Assembly: GCA_013350335.1 (NCBI GenBank)
Contig: CM023533.1
Location: forward strand, 27,386,869 to 27,450,868
Reading direction: 5' to 3'
DNA: 64,000 nucleotides
From: Chimonanthus salicifolius
Lineage: Eukaryota > Streptophyta > Magnoliopsida > Laurales > Calycanthaceae
Position numbers and translations under genes: made by a program. A model generated the notes under the pieces. It did no database searches and was not told the origin of the DNA. It saw only the letters and a list, made by a program, of their open reading frames with translations. This document shows, one piece after another, positions 35,339 through 47,800 of this stretch. Each line of letters opens with the position of its first letter. Positions within the stretch are counted from its first letter, which is position 1.

Positions 35339-38300
35339 TTGCCCGTGTTACCAGAACTTTAACATTATTTTGATAAAATATAAAGTATTTTTTAACATAA
35401 AACACAATCTGTAATGTGTATAATACAAAGTAATAAGCAGAAAACAAATGATAAGATGGTAATTTTAATTGGCCTACAAAGCACCTTCCAAATTGATAGA
35501 GAAAACCTTATCGACGCTCAACTCACTTGATGGGGTGATGGTAAGATCCAATTTCACAATCCAAGATGATAACTTACATTTGAATCTTAATTATACATTT
35601 AGAAATTTGATACAATTAAATCTTAATCTACGTATTATGCGTGTTTGTGTTTGTGTGATCTGATGTGGAGCCGATGTGGGCCCCATGTGGATGAATTTAT
35701 TTGAAAGATCATTGCTTCAACGAGATCTTCTTGATTAAATAAATAAAATCATATTTTTTTTAAGTCTCAAAATTTCAACCCTACACAGTACCAATTCTAA
35801 TCCAGCCCATTCAAAAATAACGATCGAAATGTGTTGGAGTAGCAGCATGTCAAAGAAGGAAACAAATAGAAAAATACAGTAGAGCAGCAATAGAAATGAA
35901 GAGATGAATCCAAGATGATTAAGGATAGGGAAATAAATTTCGGCCAATACGATATGTAGTATTTCAAATATGAGCCAATATGTATTGATTGATACGATAA
36001 AAGTAGTTTAATAAAAAATAGAGAGATTTAAATCATGTATATGGAGAAATGATGGATAGAACAGACTGTAAAGAGTTAGTTGACTGTGTTTACTCGTTGT
36101 GGAGTGTAGGGTAGCCAGACTGTAAAGAGTGGCCGGTGGATTCAAATGGTTTGGAGGATTGATTGCGTTGTTAATTAATCAACTAAACACTGATTACTAA
36201 ATTAATGATTGTCCTAATCATTTCAGTATTCTCTTCTCTCTCCTTTCTGTTCAATGCGGCCGTCACATGTGCCACACCTCATCGCTCACCTGTTCATTTG
36301 GATTCTAAACAAGTTGAGGCTTTATTTTATTTTAAAGTAATAGAGTTCCCTTTTCTTAAATGGAAAACTCTTTTCATCATCAAATAAAATTTAAATTTGA
36401 TATAATTAATGTGATATAAATAGGTTTTGATGTAAGAGTTTCATCTTTTTTATTAATTTAAACTTTTAAATATTAATAGTTTATATTTATTAAAGTTTAA
36501 AGATTAAAATTAAATGACTTCGATTATCAATTGATGGTAAAACTTTATATGCTTTATATTGATTTAATCAACTTTTAAATGAACTCAATTACATAAGACC
36601 CATCATTCATTTGATAACATGTTTTATTGAGGATAATTAAGTAAAATAATTATACACTTCAGATAGAATCAAATTATTATTTAAATTATATAAAAAAAAA
36701 ACTCTTAATGAATAGTGATGTAATCAACCATTTGATATTGCTCTTTAAACAAAAGTTTACTGTGTGCATTACAAACATCACATTAATATTCTTTTTGGTT
36801 ACAAAAGAGTTTGAAAAAAACAAGAATATACATTTAGTTATGATGAATTGAAATAGTCATTTTTCAAACAATACTCACTCATTTATAGAGATTCATGAGA
36901 TCGTCCTCCCTGTTCTTCTTATGTGGAATAAAGGATTTCTGACTTTCAGCTATAACATATGACATGAGATATATTTTTTTAATAATTAATTTTTCATATA
37001 AAAGGTTAAAAATTTAACAAGAAAAAAAGTGTGGGTTTAATTCATCTAATTGGCTTCCGTCTCAGGAAGCAGAGATTGTAGGTTCGAGTCTCTAGTCTAA
37101 CCTTGATGTGTCTTAGGAGTAGTGAGCTCACTTGTGGAAATTTTACGCTGGGTATTTAATAGTCTTCCACACATAAATTCAAAGAAAACACGCAAATTAA
37201 AAAAAAAAAAACTAAAATTTTACAGACTTTAATTTCAATTACTTAATTTTGACTAATATATTATACACCATTTAAAATAAAGTTAGACTTCTTACATAAA
37301 TAGATAAAAGATTTATATTATATGTCTTACAATGTATGGTCCAAATTTATTTTAAACGATGTACTTTAGAGTCGGTGTAACGTGTCCCGCAGAACTCTGA
37401 CATCTATCTTGTGGAGACTGAATTTTTACACCGAAAAAATATTTCCATACCCACTCTTTGAAGTTTGATGACATGCTCTAAATTCTAAAAATCCAGATCT
37501 GAGTGCTGGTAGTTCGAAACTTACATACGTTAGGTTGGAGAATTCATGGTTAATGGAGTGGTATTTATGGTTTTCAATATATATATTTTTTATAATGGAG
37601 ATGTTTATATTATATTATATTATTCAAGTAGTTTTTGGAGATTGTATAAGTCTTTTTATTTAGAATAATGATCCGTGTATTATGAATTTTCATCCTGATC
37701 CACAAATCATTATACTTTTATTTATATACTGAATAAAATTATATAAGGTAAAGTGGGATATATTTAAATTCAAAGTTTTCATTTTTTGAGACGAGTTCTA
37801 TACTAATACATCAATTCTTTAAAATATTTGTGGTTTTAAATGTTAGAGCAATGGATTGTGATTTCTATGAGTTTGAATTTGTCTCAATTAAATTTTAATT
37901 GAAATTGCATTAAAATATTAGAATTTAATTGAGTCTTCCAATGTGAGAAAAAATTACTTATAATTTATAGAGAGTTTACTAAAGTTTCAATTCACATCAT
38001 CTCTTTCTCACCTTTATATGTTTATTTTGAATAATATTCCTATAACCAATTTAAATATGTTTGTAATTGTTTTAAATAATTGAATTTAAAATTGACTCAG
38101 TTATCTTTGGGTCCTAATTATGATCTTTTAGATTCATTTTAATATATTTTAGTTTAACATTAATCTCTATTTGATGGTGAAATATTTAACAATGACCATC
38201 AACTTAATGATAGGTAAAGAATTAAGTTAATTACGATTATTAAAAAGTGGGCGGTTATCTCCCCCGCTCTCTTTTACCCGCAAAACATTTTTAACTAACG

Positions 38301-38888
38301 CCAGTAGCTGAGAGGAGTGAGTAGCCTCGATCAGATTTGATTGCGAAATGAAATCATAGAGCAGTTTACTACTGTAGTACTGTCTCCTACTTCCAACCTG
38401 TTCCTGTCTTCTTCTCCCTCTTAACCCTTCTCTTCTCGTTCTCTCTCTTCTCCTTCTCTCTCGGTTTCAGTCTCCTCCACTTCTCATCTGTGCACTCTCT
38501 TTATCTAATTTTCTCGCCGGAATCCCTGTCTCATCCAAAATTCAATTTCTGGGCACCTCTTTCCGTCCTTTTATTTCCCACTTTCCAAATCCTATCTTCT
38601 TCTTCTTCTTCTTCCATTTCTTCCATTTTCCATTGTTTCAGAATTGTGCTCCCATTCCAACTTATATTTATTTATTTGTTTTGTCGTGACCCATCGAATT
38701 TTAAGGGAAATTCTTGCTCTTCTGATTTCCTCTTCTCATACCTCCGCCTCCCAGTACCTTTTGTCCACTGCATTTTATTGATCTGCGTCGATTTCAACCA
38801 TTTTCCGCTGAAAATTCGTTCTGTGGCATTTGGGTTTCGACACGAATTCAGAATCCCAGTCCTGGTTGCCACTTTCAGCGGAATTGTA
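35339..38888. other. Intergenic between cytochrome b5-like gene and LYK3-like kinase; includes a SINE and kinase 5' UTR
   Basis: AT-rich. 37050-37185 (plus) looks like a SINE: degenerate A box TGGCTTCCGTCTC, B box GGTTCGAGTC at 37081-37090, and 3' end CTTCCACACATAAATTCAAA shared with a fragment ending near 59175. 35935-36005 has the ATATCGG-like repeat vocabulary. From about 38380 the DNA becomes pyrimidine-rich (CTTCTTCTCCCTC), typical of a plant 5' UTR, and should be the leader of the downstream kinase gene. The frame open from 38490 upstream of its start is judged UTR. Confidence 0.55.
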
Positions 38889-41800
38889 ATGCGGCTTTTA
38901 CAGACCTCCATTGTTCAAATTCTACTCTTTCTCCTTCTTCACTTTGCAAGATGCTTGTTTGCAACTCCTTCGCCACTAAATTGCTCCGACACCACTCGCG
39001 TCTGCACCTCATACATAGCCCTCAAGCCCAACCCACTCCGATCCCTCGCCGATATCCAGAGCATGTTTGACGTCTTGCCCAGCGACATTACTACAGAGGA
39101 CGACAGCCATGGCTATTTGTTCATCAAGAAGAACTGCTCTTGCACTTCTCCAGCGAAGAAGTATATGACTTACACGACATTTACGGTGAAAAAAGAGGAC
39201 GCGTCTGTGTATGAGATGGTTGTAGAAGCGTACAGGGGTCTTGCGTTTCTCCCGAATTTGAATTCGACACGGCGGAAAGCACGCCATGGGGAGGTGGTTT
39301 CACTGTATCTCTTGTGCGGGTGTTCTAGTGGGCTGTGGAATTATCTGATGAGTTATGTGATGGAAGATGGGGATACAATTGAATCCCTTGCGAGTCGGTT
39401 TGGTGTTAGCATGGATAGCATTGAGGCAGTGAATGGCATTGTTGATCCGGAAAATATTGCTGCAGGCGATCTTTATTACATACCACTGAATTCAGGTTGC
39501 TTCAGCACTCCTCTATTTTTGCTCTGGGTTTGTTATCAGAGCATGGATTTCCTAATCTCAGAATAGACCGATTATACTAATTCTGGAATTTGGAGAATTT
39601 CCACATTAGCCTTTTCATGTTTGGCAGGTCTTAGAATTACTAGCTGGAGGAGAGTTCCATAATCCAGGGCCTGTTTGGTAGAAATTTCTATCACAAGTTA
39701 TACTGGGCCAAATTCCAAAATTAATATTTCATTCTAGATTCCTGTTTAAAAATAAATACAGCCTTCTTTGAGGAATTTATAAATTCTATAGAATTCCAAT
39801 TTCACCCATATTCCAAATTCTGTCTTTCATGTTCTGTAAGTTCCACAGAATTCCAAAGTCACCTAAAAATTCCATGCTACTGAAGGTGCCCTCAGGTTGC
39901 ATTTGGATTTCCCCCAAATCCTGATCAATGATGCTTTCTCAAAATATGTGGTTATCAATTAGCAATGTTTGTGGCATTGCAGTGTATAGGGGTCACATGA
40001 TGATAGATAACTTTCTTTCCCCAAGTCATCCACCCTACATCGATATTCAAAGTTGATGCTTGGTAAATATATTATCTGATTTTAGCTAATGGGACATACC
40101 TTTGATATCCGTGACCCCAAACATATAGTGATGCACACACCCATTGGTTCTAAGTTCCAACAAGACAGCAAACCAATCACGCATTCGGGTAATAACCAAA
40201 CACTTCAACTAGAATTCTTCTGCAAAACAATTAGAGGTATAGCTGCTGTGGAAGCAGTGAAATTTTAAATAGATTCTTGAAGTGCAAATGTACAGATTTT
40301 TGTATAGAAATACCTTTGAATGCCTGCTTATTGATCATACATTGTGAACTTTCTAAGTTGTGCATTTTTGCTCCCATAAAGTGCATGGTTCAACTGCTGA
40401 CAACTATTTTGCTTTTGTAGTTCCTGGCGTCCCATATTCTATAGCCCTGGAGGCACCTCCTGTGCCCACTCCTTCTCCTTCTGTTTCCACATTCTCAGGT
40501 ATGGCAAATGAAACCAAATCTTTCATCTTTCAAAATATCTTTTAATAAAACAAATTGCTGACAGGTATTAAGTTTCTTTAGTTGTTTTTTGTCATAGTAG
40601 CCACTAAAGTGCTTAAGAAACTTCTATAATTATCCATAATTTATCTTGATAGATACATAAATTTCATTCACATTAATGCTGTCATTTCTAACTCCATCCT
40701 TTAAAGTTCATTTACTCATCCAACGTAATATGCACATCTCCCTTGCCCTCACTTTATCTATTTGTCTTTTCTTCATTACACAACATTCTGCTCCATATAG
40801 CAGTGTGTGTCTGATAGCTATTTTATATAATCATCCCTTCAAGTATGTGGGACTCTTGTCACACAAAACTCCACTAGCTTGTCTACATTTTGTTCACCTT
40901 GCTCTCATCCTATTATTTATATCTAAGATCGATCCTTGAAGAGACTTGTAATTTGCCTCATTTGAGTCCCCAACTCCTACATATGAGACTTGCATTGGGC
41001 AAATGATTACTTGGCACTTTTTCATCCTGGAATATTCTAATCTTTTGATCAGTGGCATACAGATGAATGTTTAAGAAAGATCAAAGAAGTACATTGACAT
41101 TGTAATGATTTCCCAATCTTCATTGATGAAAAAACAATCTTCCAATCTGGATATTTTGGAGCATTTCAAATTCATGGTGAAACTGATCATTAACTGTTTG
41201 GGTCACCGAGGCATGGCTTTATATGGCCCCATTCATGTGGAACTGGGGGCATCCGGAAGCTGTATATTTCATGGAAGTGTGGGGCTCCATAATACTCGTA
41301 AGATAATCATGCTAAGAGCAGGATGGATGTTTCCTTCTTCAATCTAGACTTCTATCTTTAATTCTCAATTTTGGAATCATTGTGCCAAGAGGGTAGAAAA
41401 GGCTAGCTCTTGCCTTTCTCATTCACAACATCATGATATTTTTTTTTTTGGTGGGGTGGGGAAGGGGGGGGGGGGGGGGGGCGTAAGTGGTGACTCAAAC
41501 CATATACTGCAGGGTTAAGACTCTGAGCACCTTCCACTGCACTAGAGGCTCTCATAATTTTTTTTCATAAAGGTGTTACTAACCCAACATTCAAAAAAAA
41601 AAAAAAAAAATTTTGATGTAACGCCTTTTTCATTTGCAGAAAATCAAGAGCATCATTCTGCTCATTTCACCTATGCTTGGGTTCTAGGTAGCATGGGAGT
41701 TGTTCTGACGCTGGTACTTGCAGCTATACTTGTTTATATACTCTGCAAGTCCTTGATCTGCTGTCCACAGAGTCGTTCAGAAGATTCTGACATAAGTAAC

Positions 41801-44800
41801 TCTCATGAGTTCCATATACTTCGGAGGACAAGCTTTTGCAGCGGTTCTGGAAGGTACCTCTGCTGCAAGTCTGAGACCTGGAAGCAAACTACCGGAGATG
41901 CTAGCAATCACCAGATAAATATTCCTAAAGGTCTTAAAACAGTATATTTAGGAACAATGAATTTTTATTATGAGCTTTACCTGGCCAATCCATGGTTGAT
42001 TTCACATTTCTTTAAGAACTAGACAAGTTCTTTATGAGATGCCTGGTCCTACCTAAAGCTGGAAAATCTTTACTAGTGGACCTACTTCAAAAATTCCTTA
42101 TACTTGTTTTGAATCTCTTTGGAAACTGCTATTATCTTTAGTTCTATTGCTTCTGCAATTAGGCCTGTTTGAATATAACTTCCAGAGATATTTGAATATC
42201 TAATTCTAGAAGTTACTATAGTTTTTCCTTGTAATTTTGGTACTATTTCTCCCTTGGAAGTTTCAGCCAAAGCCAACAAAAACTTTTTCCCAAGTGTAAT
42301 TTTGTCTTTGGTAAGAAATCAGAAAGAGGTGGCACTGTAGTGGTTGATGTAATATTATACATCTTAACACTGATTCTTTAAGCTTTTGGTTTTAAATTTT
42401 CATGCCAATGCTACCTTTGGATGGCATCTTATGATGTCCAGAAACCAGATGAGGTGCATGCAGAAATTCATGCCTCGACTTATAGTCATTTAAAGTGATA
42501 ATTGACAATGAAATACACATGATCATATATAGTCAATAAATGGTAAATTTACCTTAGTTTTTGGAAAAGATTCAATTGACATTTTCTCTGTAAGTTCTAA
42601 GATCAACTTCTGTCAGTGTACAGATCATTATTTATACTTAGGTTCTTTGGTAGTTTGTGAAGATCATAATATTATCGATTCTACTTTCAGCTTCCTTTGA
42701 TCACTATGAGTCCTTCTTCTTGTACTATTATCATAATTATTATTTTTCCTCTCTTAAAGATTTAGATATGTGATTCTGTATCCTCATCCTGTTCTATGCA
42801 GCTATTGTGACTGATGTATTTGATATCGATAAGCCTGTTGTTTTCACATATGAAGAAATTCTTTCTTCTACTGATGGTTTCTCTGATTCAAATCTACTTG
42901 GTCATGGGACATATGGTTCTGTGTACTATGCAGTTCTCCGGGATCAGGTTTGAAATTGCATTTACTTTGGTTTTCTCCCATCCCTTTGGTAGTTATTGAT
43001 TATTGTTTCTTTCATATACTCCAATGATAAACCTGTGGATCATTCTAGGATGTGGCGATCAAAAGAATGACTGCCACAAAAACTAAGGAATTCATGGCAG
43101 AGATGAAAGTTCTCTGCAAGGTTCATCACACAAATTTGGTATTGTTCCTTGTTCTCTGAAAGTGATCACAACTCTTTCTGAACCTTATTTTATCACAGAT
43201 ATCATATTTTTAACAATGATGCTGAGATAAACTTAATTTTGTCAAGGTAGAATTGATTGGTTATGCAGCAAGTGATGCTGAGCTCTTTCTTGTTTACGAT
43301 TATGCTCATAAGGGTCCACTTAAAAGTCACTTACAAGATCCTCAAAACAAGGGTAAGATCACATGTCATTATGTGATATATGTGTTTTACATAGTACCTC
43401 TTAAACAGCTTGATTATGTGTGACCTACTAAGAAGCTTTGTCATGCTTTCTTAAAGGATAAGCATTATTTTCATTTTGACTGGCAAGGAGACTATGCAGA
43501 ACCCTTAACATAAAGACACTTCCAGAAGATGAATCTCTCATCATCATCATCATCACCATCATCAGCGTCATCATAATCATCATAGCCATGATCTAATCTT
43601 TTTGGGGGTCGGCTTTGTCAGTTCTATTTTTCCATTTGACTCCATAAACCATAAAGTCAGTCTCACCACTATCTGTCATTCCTTTTTGTATTTCTTTCAT
43701 CCACGTTTTCAACTGTCTACTTCTCCTCCTCATACCTACAACTTGTATACTCTTGACTCTACGTATTGGGGCTGACTTTGGTTTTCTAGTAACATGTCCA
43801 AACCAGAAGATGAATCTCAAATAACCTTATATATGCGTCGTTGTTTGGATTTACATGAACTTTAACTGCAATGTTTAACCTTTTTAACCCATGAACAAGT
43901 GCTTTATTTGAGACTGAAAATGTTGGATTAAAAGCTTGCTTCGACATGAATCACATTCAAATGTGAGATTTAGAGATCAATATAAATGCTATTCCATGCT
44001 AAAAGAATTCTATCCTTTGAATGTTCCCCATTAATAGAGTCAACAAACTTACCTTCAACATTCTACTTTATTCCATGTTCAAGTGTGAAATTTTCAAACT
44101 GTTGCAAAAAAACAAGTGTGAAATTTTCTAAAGTATTGACCTCTGTTATCTGGACCCATTTATGTATCTTCATAAAAAATTCATAAATATAATGGAAGGA
44201 AATTCCCCATGATAGATGGAATACAAAAAAAAAAAAATGTCATCTGGAGACAAGTTTTCTGCCTCTTTATTGTGTCGTTTCTATATCTGGAGATATGAAT
44301 TTTCCTTGTTCTGTTCTTGGAAATATCTATGAACTGCATGTGCATCATTTGTTTTTTTTTTTTTCACCCCCTTAGGACTTCACAGAGGCAGTGTCTGACT
44401 TCTGATTTGAATTGCACAACTTTGGGGGTCAAAGAGGCACATGTCCACTTCTGACTGGAGTTGCACAACTTTGGGTGTGTGTGCTTGCACATTGCATCTG
44501 TATTTGTTTCCTAAGATATGTCAACGACAATTACTTATTCAGGTCATACATCCCTTTCTTGGATCGCTAGAGTTCAAATTGCACTTGATGCTGCCCGAGG
44601 TCTTGAATACATTCATGAGCACACCAGAACTCATTATGTTCATCGGGATATCAAAACGAGCAATATCTTACTTGACAATTCCTTGAGGGCAAAGGTTTTC
44701 ACCAATTTTGGTTTAACGATTGTATTTTTTCTTAGAATGATAATCTAGCTATGGTATTGACTACATTCTTTTACATCTAGATCTCAGATTTTGGGCTAGC

Positions 44801-47800
44801 TAAGTTAATTGGGAAAACTAGTGAAGGAGAAGCTTCTGTCACAAGAATTGTTGGCACTTTTGGCTATTTGGCTCCTGAGTAAGCAGATCTAGAAGTATTA
44901 CATCAGTTGACTTATGATTATTTTTCTAGGATCCAGCTTTCATTGCTTTCTTACTGTGGTTCTCTACAGATACTTGAGTGATGGCTTGGCCACAACGAAA
45001 AGCGATGTATATGCATTTGGTGTTGTTCTTTTTGAGTTAATATCAGGAAAGGAGGCAATAACACGCACTGAAGGCAACATGTTGGTCAATCCTGAAAGGC
45101 GTTCATTGGTATCTATTGTAAGAAACTCCATCCTTTTAAATTTTCAGGAGCCAGTGCTCTTTCTGGGCTGAATACTTCTAGGAATTACTTATAGCTATCT
45201 TTGCTTACATGGCTGAGTTGTCTAAACAGACCAAAATAGTGGATTTATCAACAAAACTTTAGAGTTGTAACAATGACTGTGATGCGGCTCATCTGCAGCA
45301 CATTCTATTTTTGTGTGTTCTCTTTTATTTTATTATTTTTATGTTTAGCTTGTAGTTTAGGTAGTAATCTTAGTAAGGGTAGTTTGTGTTTGGTTTTTTT
45401 TTTAGAAAGTATAAAAGCCTTGTAGCCTGCTTGAGCCAGAAACGAATGAATGGAATAAAAGAAGTTCTCTTCGGCAAGACTTGTGCGACAGTGTTCTTCG
45501 GAGAGAATCCGAGCTTTGGTGGAATCCGAAGGAGCGAGAAGCTTTTCCCTCTTCCCAGGTACTTCGTTTTCATCTTCTATCTCTTCCTTCTTTCTTCTTC
45601 TTCCCCTTCCCCCTATTTTTCCTTTTCCTTTTCCTTTTCCTTTACTTGCTAACGAGAACCCCCAAAAGTCCCTCTACTGCTGCCGTTACCTTCCCTGACC
45701 ACCTCCAGTGGCCGTGACCCTCTCACACCCCTTACTCTCGTCGCCTCTACCTGTTATACATGTTGCCTTTGTCGTTTTCCCTAAATCTAACCATCCAGTT
45801 TCGCTGTCATCATCCCTAAACCACTTCCACCAGTTTCGCCCCTCTCTAAAACCCATCCTACCCCTTTCGTCCAACCCTACACCCCTCCTACTGCTTTCAC
45901 CCCTCCCTAATCAGCCCTTTACTGCTGTTCCACCACCCTCTTTGGCTATCCCCATCCCAAACAGCCCACCTGCCTGTTTTACCACCTCCTTATCCAGCCC
46001 CTGCCATAACCCCCCCTTTTAGACATTCACAGTGCTGTCCCATAAAACCAGTCCTTTCTTAACCCTATTAACCCCTCATACTGCTGTCGTCACATCTTTG
46101 AGACCACACAGCCAGACTTGGCCCTGACTGAAGGTTGATTTACTTATTTGTGGACTTAGGCAAGCCCTCTTTGCTTTGAAGGCCTTCTATTAGGAGTTGT
46201 AACTAGATCTGGATTGTGATATAACTGTTTACATTGGATTCCTAGAATTTCGTATTTGTTTGTGGTAGATTTTAATATTCTGAGTTGCAATTATTAGTTA
46301 ATTCTTTAATTTCAGCCTCATCGTTAATTTATAGTCTTTTCTTTATCACATCATATTGCATTAGCCATTTAGGGTTACCCTATCCTTTGTCCTACATCAA
46401 ATTTGGTATCAGTAATAAGGTTGGGTTGTTTTCTTAAACACCCACGATCTTGGGTTGCATTGTATTTTTTTGAATTCTTTTTATTGCATTTTGTTATTAA
46501 AAAAAAAAAAAATCTCCTTTACATTCATTGCATATAGACGTTACGTCACCTCATATGGTTAGCGTCCATCCCTATATTAGTGAGTCTAGAAGAATCTTAG
46601 TGCGTGTATCTCTGCATGACAACTAGGAGTGGAACCACCTATCAAAATTGCTCGAACTATCCAGCGAAATGTCAAGAGAACAACCCTCCCCTTGGTTTAA
46701 TCAGGCTATCACCCTGTTGACTGCCCAGTTCAATACTCAGATGACTGACCTTCGAGAGACCTTTCTCATTGAGTTGGACGCTGTGAGGAATAGAGTTGAA
46801 GCCTTAGAAACCCATATGAATCATGAGACTGAGTTAGTTCATGATGATAATGGGAAGCAAATACATAGGCATGAACCTCGTGTAGTCCAAAGAGTTGATC
46901 GTGCTAGGTACCAACCACCTAGGCATCAGGAACCCATCGACCATGAGGAATGTGTCTTGAAGAACGTTCAAGTAGAAGCCCCTGATTTTGATGGATGATT
47001 AGACCCTAAGGTTTTCATAGATTGGTTGTCGGATATGGATTGCTACTTTGAGTGGTATGATATGTCGAAAGCTCGTAGGGTCTGTTTTGCCAAAATGAAG
47101 TTGGTGGGACAAGCTCGGCTTTTTTGGACCACAGTGGAACAGAAAATCAGGAGGCAAGGAGTCAATCCCCTCAATCTGACTTGGGGTGAGATGAAAGAAT
47201 ATTTAATGGAGAAGTATATCCCTCTCAGATACAGACAAAGACTCATTGACCAGTGGAACTCTCTACGTCAGGGCAACCAGACCATTGATGAGTATATCAC
47301 AAAATTTGATGAGTTCTTAATGAGGTGCGAGTTGGATGAGGAACCCATCCAAACCCTTTCTAGGTTTAGATTAGGTCTTCGTTCTGAGTTCCAACGTGAG
47401 CTTATTTTGCACGGGATGGAAACTTTGGAGGAAACTTACCAAGTGGTGCAAGGTTTAGAGGGGTATTTCAAGCCGAATCGTGGTGCCAATTCAAAGTTTA
47501 ATCCGCAAGGATCTCGGCAGAATACGGTGAGTCAACATAGACAAATCACCAGTGCTCCATCCAAGAACAAGGATGCAAGTGTTAAGGGAGTTTCTGGTGC
47601 GAACTCTTCTAGGAATGGTTCTCCGTGTTATTATTGTCAGGGCTAAGGGCATTTCGCTCGTGAGTGTCCTACTAAGACCAGGAACCATGAAAGAGCTCTT
47701 TTGTTGAGAGAACTGTCCATTGAGGAGATTGTCCATGAAGATGGGAAAGAAGATCAACTTGAGGGAGTATATCCTTCTAGTGATGATAAATTTGATGAGA

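Noticed and set aside
38490..38888. N-terminal extension of the LysM kinase frame
   Set aside because: Pyrimidine-rich, Ser/Phe/Leu low-complexity translation typical of a 5' UTR; Met at 38889 gives a proper signal peptide matching the family.
44695..44745. Continuation of the kinase frame after exon 7 with an NFG-like triplet
   Set aside because: It is intronic read-through; the true DFG is in exon 8 after a proper acceptor at 44780.
45386..46022. Several Pro/Ser-rich ORFs
   Set aside because: They lie inside the LTR and are repeated in the 3' LTR; no protein family.
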